A stretch of DNA of 64,000 bases from Leptodontidium sp. MPI-SDFR-AT-0119 (taxonomy: Eukaryota > Ascomycota > Leotiomycetes > Helotiales > Leptodontidiaceae), in contig JAHLEZ010000010.1 in assembly GCA_020726505.1 (NCBI GenBank), positions 1,054,001-1,118,000 on the forward strand, read 5' to 3'. This document shows positions 56,061-64,000 of this stretch, one piece after another. A program made the translations under genes and the position numbers. Below the pieces are notes generated by a model. The model did not search any database and had not been told where the DNA came from. It worked only from the letters and a program-made list of their open reading frames with translations. Every line of letters starts with the position of its first letter. The stretch's first letter is position 1.

Positions 56061-57001
56061 ATGAAGATCTATGCTTCTTTCCTCACTCTGGCTGCGGTAG
56101 CTCAAGCACATTACGATTTTCCTGCCCTCATTTCTGGATCAACCAAAACGCCAGCATGGCAATTCGTCCGCCAGTATGTATTTAGGGAGTTCAGAACCTC
56201 GTCCCTGAAATGTCCCAAGATTATTTAGCGACATATTATGTCTTCTTCTCAATCTATTCTTTACGTGGAAATTGCTAACTCCTCGGTTACCTACAGATGG
56301 TCGGGCTCGCATACTTACAGTCCAGTCGTAGATGTTACCTCTAAAGATATCAGATGTAACGTCAAAGGCGATTCAATATTCGCACCAGGAACACTCTCGG
56401 TCACTGCAGGGGCAACTGTAGGATTTACTTCCGACCCGCCTATCTACCACCCAGGTCCGCTACAGGCATATATGGCCAAAGTCCCAGCTGGATCAACCGC
56501 GGCAACTTGGGATGGCTCTGGCAGTGTTTGGTTTAAGATTTTTGCTCAAGGGCCGAAGCTTGGTGGCCAAGCTTTGACATGGCCTTCAGATAGTAAATCA
56601 TTCCGTCCTCTGGTCATCTGCGTCAGTCATTGATTCGGTTTACAAATAGGTGCAGCGACAGTGACGTGGAAGATCCCGGCAGCGACCCCAACCGGCGAAT
56701 ATCTCCTTCGAGTAGAGCATATTGGATTGCATTCCGCTTCAGCAGCTGGCGGTGCCCAATTCTACATCTCGTGCGCACAGATCACGGTCACTGGTGGGGG
56801 AGGTGGAACTCCTGGACCACTTGTTGCTTTCCCAGGTGCTTACAAGGCAACAGACCCAGGATTGATGTTGAATATCTATTATCCCGTGGTGAGTAGCCAT
56901 GATCGGCCCTCCTTGATCAGAATCTAGGCGAAAAGGTGGCACTAACGCAGATCCAGCCAACATCCTACACTCCCCCAGGGCCAGCCGTATGGACCGGCTA
57001 G
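56061..57001 (+). CDS. Lytic polysaccharide monooxygenase, AA9 (former GH61)
   Basis: Exons 56061-56173, 56297-56592, 56650-56888 and 56951-57001 encode 232 residues. A 16-residue signal peptide (Met-Lys-Ile-Tyr-Ala-Ser-Phe-Leu to Ala-Gln-Ala) is followed directly by His17, the N-terminal copper ligand of the mature enzyme. The second brace histidine is His89 (Ile-Tyr-His-Pro-Gly-Pro). His164 and the Gln173-Phe-Tyr175 motif supply the second sphere and the axial Tyr. Cys58 and Cys178 can form the core disulfide. AA9 enzymes oxidatively cleave cellulose and related beta-glucans outside the cell. There is no CBM; the protein ends in a short Pro-rich tail. It faces the AA11 gene tail to tail. 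Confidence 0.95.
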
Positions 57002-58634
57002 AGAACAACAATTCTTGTCGGGCTTTCTAGGCAGAGAGCCGGCCTCACGACTCTTTCGGGCTAGAGACAGAGGCTTTCATGGTGATATTTAGGATAGGAA
57101 TCTGGCCCTCAGTAGAAAAGAGAAACACTCCAGCATACTTTAGCGACCGTCCAATTGTTTCAATAAATATTGCACTTGTTTCTGTGTGCTTCCAGAGACA
57201 ACAGGCTCCAGTCGTCGCTATCAGTTCACAATTCTGCTCTTTGTTCAAGTGAAAGGGACAAAGGAATAGTCGTATTGGCTTCACTTCACACAAAGGGGTT
57301 ATTTAAAACTCATTTCTCGTTACAGTCTCATATTTATTTGGACAGCGTCCTTTTATTTCGTTTTACTTCTCCTCATTACCATCATGTTTCTGGGTATGTA
57401 TCGCCCAGTCTATCTTGTTATAGCATGCTCCCCGTCCAGAGTCAGCTTTGGTTTTGGCTCTTCGCTCTTTCCCACTACTATCCTTCTGCCCCTTGCTCCA
57501 TTCATCCCCCAGGTGCTCACTCGGTGATTACAACATGGAGGTCAAAATGAATGTCTAATTTAAGACGAGAAGCAGCAAAGCGAATCCAGGGGATGCCAAC
57601 CTCGTCTCAGGCATTTGTCACATCTCTGCATGCTCTGGAAATAGGGCTGCTGGTAATCGTCACAATCCTCGGGTTGCAAGCTACCAATGGAGCGATGTGG
57701 CGAACACAAGATTATCTCCTTGGTTCTGTGACCGCACCGTTTATAATGTGTGATGACTTTACACATGGTTGTGTATGTAGTTGCTGTTGTTCGATGTGGG
57801 TATGTGCGTGATTCTGAGGATTGAGAAGTGCGTGAAGGTAATGTGACGGGGATGCTGAAAGCAAACTGCTAGAAAGTGTTAAACGTCAGTGACAACATAT
57901 ATACTAGTGACAGGCAAATTGTTTGGATGTGCATTTGGGGAGTGGTCGTTATTCATAGCGGCCAAGATTTGTTTGCTTGTTGTGGAAGAAACAGAATAAC
58001 GTCGTCTTATTGAGGTGAGAGAAGTCTGAAATACAGTACAGCAGGCTTCTTATGAGAACAGATCTCGAGCCTTCATGCATAATTTCTATTCAGTGTGGAA
58101 GGTAGGGCCTGGTAGGTACCCCCTCGACGAGGCTCCCATTCTAAAGATATATCAGTCTAATATATTGATGTAAAAATACTAAGCTTATGATCAAAGCTAA
58201 AACATCACTACGCATTGCGTAGGTTTGTTGTGATACATTCGATGCTCTTACACATCTGCTACCTACTAAAACCTGTCAATTCGGAGTCCTAGTAAGAAAT
58301 CCAAAGCCAATTGGAAGTAGTTATAAACAACATAATCCCTAGTGTTGACTCTAGACATCCAAGCCGTAGTTTTCATATCATGAGAGTCGGTCTGTTTACT
58401 TCCAACTGTCTTACTCACTACCCAGAGTCACAAAGTAACCATAGTTGAAGCATAAGCTTTGAAGAAACGGTCTTTTTTTTATTTACTATCTTGCGGTGCC
58501 ATGACGCCAAAGCCCTGCTCGAATATCAGGTATCTCTACCATGCCAAACGTTGCCATTGCCAGCCTGTATTCCCCGGATACTATGTACAAAGGTCTATTC
58601 CTTCTCTGTACTTCTCTGTGACGCCTGAGGCTTC
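57002..58634. other. Intergenic between convergent LPMO genes
   Basis: About 1.6 kb separating the 3' ends of the AA9 and AA11 genes, more than 3' UTRs need. No gene was recognised in it. Short frames at 57170-57811 lack motifs. Confidence 0.5.
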
Positions 58635-59826
58635 TCAGATTAGGAAATGACGACCTCGGATTGCAGCCGATCGACTGCTGACTCCACCGCATGTGCCAAA
58701 GCCGGACATGCAACCTGCATCATCACTGCAATAGTCGGCCGTAGAACCACACCACCCCCACTTGGAGCAGCAATTGCCAAAGGCAGATCCCATACATGTT
58801 GTTGTTCCTCCACATTCGCCGTTGGTGCTGACTGTAAAGGCGGAATTGGTTGGGACACCGGAAGGAGCGTATGTTGGAGCGGAAGAAGGAATGACACCGA
58901 TGATTACAACGGATGTTGGGGCACTTGAGCCATCCGCGCCAGCACCGGAGCCGGGTCCTTGAGCTGGAGCGGTGGTTGGAGTAGGGCTTTGTACAGGAGC
59001 AGATGGTGGGCCGACATCACCTGCTGGAGCTGCAGAACCGCAGTTGCCAGTGTAGGTGTTTTCCTTCTTTGTTCCTACCGTTGTGACATCGGGGCCAGGG
59101 CTGGGGAAGAAAACATCGACTTCGTCTGCTGTCTTACAGCCGTTACCGATGTTTGCTTTGAAGATGTCTGGGCGGTTGGCGAAAGGGACTGCTGGTGCAG
59201 GTCCACTACCGTCTGCAATGGTGACGGAGGCACAGTTCATGTACATCTCGCGATTTCCTGATCCAAAAGTTAGCATAACCTCTGAAGAAGATTGGGAATA
59301 AGGCAATTTACCTGTGTGGTTCCACCAAAGCCAAGCGAACACAGCACCGCCTGCCTTTGCGTCCGAGGGGACGTTGAATTTAAAGGCTCCTCCGGTAGAA
59401 GTTGGGCAAGCGCCTTGGTACGAGTGAATGACCTTCCAAGTCTTTCCGCCGTCATAACTGAGAGCAGCTTGACATGATCCGCCGTTATGGAAAGCTGGGC
59501 TGTTTGGTGCGTCAATGGCTCCAGTGATCGTGAAGTTGTATTCGGCGCCTGCGTTCCAGGTGACGACGCTGGCACCGGCAGGAGTTCCAAGATCGGACAG
59601 GTGAGATCTGCAAGGGAAGTTGCTTCCATCGGGGCTGTGAAATGTTAGCAAATACAAAGAAGAAGGGTTTGGGATCTTACGAAAGCGGGGCGTGGTTGTT
59701 GTTGTCCTGGGTAACAGTGAAGCCGTTGTATCGGGAAGAGAGCGCGGGAGGCCATTTCATCTCCATGTGAGCCGAGGCTGTGGTTACAAGAGCGACCAGC
59801 GCAGTGATGAAGGTAGTTGAGAGCAT
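58635..59826 (-). CDS. Lytic polysaccharide monooxygenase AA11 with CBM18 (chitin-active)
   Basis: Exons 59681-59826, 59312-59634 and 58635-59257 encode 363 residues. A 19-residue signal peptide ends before His20-Met21, the copper-ligand N-terminus typical of AA11. The core shows Asp-Gly-Ser-Asn-Phe-Pro-Cys, His98-Asn-Gly-Gly-Ser-Cys-Gln (second brace histidine) and Glu-Met-Tyr-Met-Asn-Cys-Ala. A Pro/Ala/Ser/Thr/Gly-rich linker leads to a C-terminal hevein-type chitin-binding domain with eight cysteines (Cys-Gly-Gly, Cys-Cys-Ser-Lys-Trp-Gly-Trp-Cys-Gly). AA11 enzymes oxidise chitin, so this protein may act on fungal or insect cell walls or in wall remodelling. The second intron (54 nt) is stop-free in frame, but splicing restores Thr-Gly-Asn-Arg-Glu-Met-Tyr. 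Confidence 0.94.
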
Positions 59827-61817
59827 TCTGTAATGAGTTGTGGTATTCAGACCCGCTGAAGATTTGTTGTAAAAGCGGTATTGGAGTTTTGAAGTGGTTG
59901 CGTGTGGGAAAGAAAGCGATGGTTCCAAAAACGAGGGAAGACGGGACCAGAGCCCAGTTTATGTAGACCTCGACGGCTCTTTGAAAGACAATAACAAGAG
60001 TTTGCTATTGTGGTGGGAGTTGCTCAGTACCTATTGACAATGAACGTATTGTGCGAGACCATGCGGCAGAACTTCGTGAATGGCATCAAGGAAAACAAAT
60101 TTAGACGAGCGATGCCGTGATAGTTGGTTGACCCACTTTCCCTTTGTCTATCGAACGATGAGAAATGGTCGAGCCCTCGACTGGTAAATAAATGTGGTGA
60201 AGGCGTCTTTTATATCACAGATCTTTAGTAAAGCCCTAGCTCCTGTCGGGTTTCAGGGGCAGTAAAGTGCCTTCGGGAGGCGCCGTCGAGGGGGGATCTC
60301 GGCTGCATGAGACCACAAGGCGACCGGTTTCTGTGACCAGTCAAAGAAAAATCGATTGAGAATAATTTACCTGCATCAACTGGTGCTCTCTACAGTCATA
60401 TATGGTCTTGGGGCATCCATTCCCAGGCCGCAAACATTCACGTCTCGGTGAGATGATGGCTTCGCTTTGAAAGCCCAACCAAATCAACCCTTTTGTGTAC
60501 CCGAAGCATCCTCATCAGCAGAATCTAATAAAGAGCAGTTAGACTCCGGCAGATCGTGAACAAAGGCGCTGAAGAATCCTGTAGTTGGCTCACAGCCAAC
60601 AAAATAACTCGAAACGCAGGCCATCGAAGCGGCTGCATTCCCGCGCTCGAGTTGGCGCCAACTCGAGCGCCTCGCCGATAGTAATAATCCCTGCACAAAC
60701 ATCAACCTCAAGATTCGAGACTCGAGAACTGCGGTCAACATTATGACATTAAAAATTTATCAAACCTCATGCGTTCAAAGCAATAACAGTTACAGGGTTT
60801 TCTGAAGTGAATTAATTCATTTATGACTAAACCTAGGGCCATTGAGCTGAATCCCGGGCGTGGATGGCCGGCCCCCAATCCTCGCCTAAAAATAGCCTTC
60901 GTATTTACAACGCAGCTCGCTTGAGCGGCCATGCAGTTTCTAAAATTGTTTCCCTAGGTAGGCACTCCATGAAGCAGGACGAGATGGAACCACGCCATAA
61001 GATCCTCTCAAAAGAGACAAGTTTTGCGTCTATTCTTTCCCACGTCCTAGCTTGATGAGAGTTTGAGATACTGCTCGTTGAAAGTGCCAGGGCTGGGTTG
61101 TATCTTCCATTGGAGGCTTTTTATAATTATCTTAATATCCAAGGTTTAGTCCTACTTCCGTGAATAAATATAGAATGTTACAGACTACTTTCCACTAACA
61201 TTGTCGTCTCGTAAGATAGTAGATGATTGTTTGTTCCCAAGTCTCTGGTTGCAAGTCATCTTCGCAGCCGGCCTTGGTCTCATGCTGATGATCCCTCAGA
61301 TTAACATCGACATGAACTCCTCAATAAACCGATATTCAACTTTCCACACTTACATAATTGGCCTCGAGGATAGGGTATCTACTTCATAGAATTCCTACAG
61401 ATTTTCACAGAAAGAAGACTCGGAGAGCCTGGGCTTGCTCATTGGCCTGCAAATCTTGGATCAAAATAATCATTGTCGCCAACCATATATCATGATAGGT
61501 ATGGTTGACTTGGAACAACAAATATGGAATCTTTCAATTATAGTCTTAATCGCTAAATTCCATCACCACAGCAGTTATAAAGGCAGTTCATAGAATGAAA
61601 CCAGTTCCAAAAGATGTTCACTTGTGGGCACTAGGTAGGCCGTACAGAGAGCTTTACCAAACTACAAATACCATTACGGTTTATATGAGATGAAATATAG
61701 CCAACAACAAGAAGATTTGACGTACATTAAAAATGGGGCTGCTACGGCCTCCGCCTTCGTTTACTTTTTTAAAACAAACCTACAGCTCTCAAGCTCTCAA
61801 ACTCTGCTCTGGCAAGC
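59827..61817. other. Intergenic, AA11 promoter side, with a perfect palindrome
   Basis: About 2 kb. A TATAAAAG on the minus strand at 60207-60214 is a possible AA11 TATA box, about 380 bp upstream of the ATG. A 28-bp perfect palindrome (60643-60670) and a CCTAGGTAGGCAC element near 60953 are the other notable features. No gene was seen. Confidence 0.5.
60643..60670. repeat. Perfect 28-bp palindrome
   Basis: All 28 bases are self-complementary with no spacer. The half-site is GCGCTCGAGTTGGC, and the centre is GGCGCC. It contains two XhoI-like CTCGAG sites placed symmetrically. Confidence 0.95.
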
Positions 61818-62720
61818 CTAGATAAAGCCCGAATAATCATCATCCTCCCATACCGGTGCTCCATTCCCCGCTTCATAAGGCGTCCTCTTCTTAACAAGCC
61901 GAAACCTCTTCCGACACAACGGACAATCCTTCCTTCCCAGGAACCAACTCTTCAAGCACTTAATGTCAAACACACATCCACACGGCAGTTTCCTCGAATG
62001 CTTGTTACTAGCCGGCTTATCACAGATAACGCAACTCTTCTGCGCGCGCGTCAGGAACCCTATCTCCACAGCAGCGAGGAAGACATTAGCGCCCGTGTCG
62101 GGATCGTACACGAATGTGCGATCTGCGAAGGGCCTTTTCATGGCTTCTTCTTGCTGCTGGTGTTTCCGGACTTTGGTGGACCATTCGAGAAGTCGGACTG
62201 AGGCGAGGGTTTGGGCGTCGAGGGATTGCTGTTGCAGCCAGTAGATGCGGCGTTTGAGGATCGCGGAGGGGGAAAGTTCGGTTCTGTCTGAGCGCTCTGG
62301 GATGGGGTCGATGGCTGAGAGGGAATCATATCGCTCGGGGTAGGTACAGCCACACTTACCTGGGACGAGGTTGATGTATCGATGGAGATCTCTACATCGG
62401 GGTTGTGGGAATGGTAGTTGAGACCCGGGCTTGGGAGCCATTCGGATGGGGGATGGTGGTGGAGGTCGGCTGATTAGGAGTCGCCCGACGCGCTCGTAAG
62501 GGAAGTTCTCGTCCTTGTTGAAGTGGATGCATGATCTGTGATGGTCAGCCAATGTCATCGTGTGGCCACAGTCTTCATAGAAGTCTATCTTGACTCCGCA
62601 GCAGATTACTTCATCTATATTTTTAGATTGAGAGCCTATCTTCTGCTGCTCGGGCTCCTTGGGTGCGATCTTGCGAGAGAAGTTGGGAGCCGTCATGTTC
62701 GGAGCAATTTTGGTGTACAA
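61818..62720 (-). CDS. RING-like zinc-finger protein with substituted ligands
   Basis: A single-exon gene of 300 residues. The C-terminal finger (about 230-269) reads Cys230-x2-Cys233, Leu-Pro-Cys247-Gly-Cys249, Cys255-Leu-Lys-Ser-Trp, then Cys266-Pro-Leu-Cys269. Compared with canonical RING (Cys-Gly-His-x2-Cys/His-x2-Cys), the histidine is Cys249 and the fifth ligand position is Asp252. Such fungal RING variants usually keep the E3 fold. The upstream region has an additional Cys/His-rich segment (Ile-Cys-Cys-Gly-Val, Cys-Gly-His-Thr-Met, Cys-Gly-Cys) that may be a second metal site. It is a likely ubiquitin ligase of unknown target; no signal peptide or membrane segment was seen. An alternative start at the second Met (residue 9) is possible. 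Confidence 0.8.
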   Translation of the reverse strand: MYTKIAPNMTAPNFSRKIAPKEPEQQKIGSQSKNIDEVICCGVKIDFYEDCGHTMTLADHHRSCIHFNKDENFPYERVGRLLISRPPPPSPIRMAPKPGSQLPFPQPRCRDLHRYINLVPGKCGCTYPERYDSLSAIDPIPERSDRTELSPSAILKRRIYWLQQQSLDAQTLASVRLLEWSTKVRKHQQQEEAMKRPFADRTFVYDPDTGANVFLAAVEIGFLTRAQKSCVICDKPASNKHSRKLPCGCVFDIKCLKSWFLGRKDCPLCRKRFRLVKKRTPYEAGNGAPVWEDDDYSGFI

Positions 62721-64000
62721 AGCAGCCCTTTACATGGGGGTGCCTTTAAATATGGAATAATGGCATTGCGACGGGATTCGACCCAAAGAGAGGTCCTCAG
62801 ATCTTTGTTGTTAATTGTCACTACAAAGCATACTAAGTGTTATTAATGCATACATTGTCAAGTCATCCAATAACCACTTTATTCTCGCTCGGTATACACA
62901 AAGAAATATCCAAATTAAAACACGTCAAAGGTTCGTCGCGGCGTTTCGTCATGATATCAACAAAGAGAAATTTACTGCAATGCCAAGAATTCAAGATAGG
63001 GTAGATGTCAACAAACAAACATCAAAGGCAAGCGATGACCCCACGCTTTCAGGGATCTAGACCTGCATCAGATGATCATGATCATCTTTCTAAGCACCAA
63101 CATGTTCCATAACATCATCATCACCTCATATATCGGAAGCGACGGACATCAGCTCGGATTCAAGGGAGAATAATCACTATCCTCTCATCCCGCATCGACG
63201 ACTCGGCATTACTCTGTACAGGAGACAGCAAATGTTAAATGGTCGAGCCAATTAAAGAGCAAGATCTAATATCCTGACTCAATGATTGGTCTGTACAGGC
63301 TCAAAGCCCCACCGCAACTGGTGACATTTAACATTTACTATGGCCTGTAGGTAGTAACAGAGATCTGTAGATACAGGCCTAACCGGACCAAAATATCTCA
63401 ATCATCTCCAGAACACGAGGTCCTAGACCTGGCATCACCTCACCGCAAACATGCGTCAGCAACTCTCGAGTAATCACGCATTACGAGGCCCCCAGGCAAA
63501 CCTTCTCCTCTCTGATATCCTCAGGGGTTTTGTTGGGCGCCTCGATACGAAGGGGAATCAACATGTCGATCCTACCTGTCAAGAACAGCATGTAGCGCGG
63601 TTGCGATTGTGGTCTGATGTCTGCACGATCTCGCCAGGTCTTGGAAAGAGACTCTGCGAGGTTGAGATGTACGCACGGTAGGCAACATGCAAGGCTGCGT
63701 GCGAGGTGCTGACGGTACATGAATATCTCACTCTAATATCGGATTACAAAACATCCGTAGAAAGAGCCCTTCGTCCTATCGGCTTGTGAGGAACCTGCAT
63801 ACCCTAGGTGTTTAAATGCCGAAGTATTGATTGGATATCCTCACGTCCATCAATTACTGGATTTCATTATTATTTGAATTTTAATATTTCCCTGTTATTT
63901 CTTTTTTGAGTTTCTTTCGGAAGTCAACCGAGTCAACCGAGGGAGATCTTGTCTCGGGGAGGGTTCGGAAAACAAGTCGGGGGAGGAGGTCCACTTGCCG
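62721..64000. other. Intergenic to the window end
   Basis: About 1.3 kb without a supported gene. It includes an 18-bp perfect palindrome at 63070-63087 and a TCAACCGAG direct repeat near 63924-63942. Confidence 0.5.
63070..63087. repeat. Perfect 18-bp palindrome
   Basis: AGATGATCATGATCATCT equals its own reverse complement with no spacer. Confidence 0.95.

Noticed and set aside
62750..62830. tRNA-like B-box (GGGTCGAATCCC) on the minus strand
   Set aside because: No matching A-box, anticodon arm or acceptor partner was found at the right distance.

Overview
The window is nuclear DNA of a filamentous ascomycete (Pezizomycotina). The evidence is the gene set (nrc-2-type kinase, fungal SREBP-like bHLH factor, Zn2Cys6 regulator, AA9 and AA11 lytic polysaccharide monooxygenases). 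The gene structure also fits: about 38 short introns of roughly 46-123 nt with GTAAGT/GTACGT-like donors, CTAAC-like branch points and CAG/TAG acceptors. Leotiomycetes would fit, but I cannot prove the class from this sequence. No rRNA, convincing tRNA, CRISPR array or intact transposon was seen.

Layout. Positions 1-184 may hold the 3' end of a gene that starts outside the window. 2.0-5.6 kb: a DUF829/TMEM53-like (PaxU-type) protein, an HD-domain phosphohydrolase and an isochorismatase-family hydrolase. 6.0-12.9 kb: a compact housekeeping block of MRE11 (DNA repair), mitochondrial S19 (RSM19), TAF10 (TFIID/SAGA) and PRP43 (DEAH helicase), arranged as two divergent pairs. 13-31 kb: a gene-poor stretch with long intergenic spaces. 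It holds a small conserved Cys-motif protein, a 1009-aa disordered protein whose 38-codon first exon carries an eIF4E-binding-like motif, an nrc-2/flippase-type AGC kinase with a GC-AG intron, and an SREBP-like bHLH factor. 34-45 kb: a second housekeeping block of UCS myosin chaperone (SHE4/CRO1), TFIIH subunit TFB4, threonine aspartase-like Ntn hydrolase, ARP3 and a peroxisomal enoyl-CoA isomerase/hydratase.

45.7-63 kb is accessory in character. It has a glutathione S-transferase, a Zn2Cys6 regulator, a Rossmann-fold reductase with a one-base frameshift, a decayed gene-like stretch on the minus strand (49.6-51.7 kb) and a UDP-glycosyltransferase with one nonsense codon and one frameshift. 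These are followed by a tail-to-tail pair of LPMOs (AA9 and AA11-CBM18) and a divergent RING protein. The broken genes are all confined to 48.7-55.3 kb, while the flanking genes are intact.

How the genes relate. The housekeeping genes are not one pathway, but several share divergent promoters. The two LPMOs would act together outside the cell on cellulose-type glucans and chitin. The GST, Zn2Cys6 factor, reductase and glycosyltransferase look like remnants of a detoxification or secondary-metabolism neighbourhood; that is inference. The features I consider most worth following up are the eIF4E-binding-like motif, the cluster of broken genes, the splice-dependent peroxisomal signal and the 28-bp perfect palindrome at 60.64 kb.
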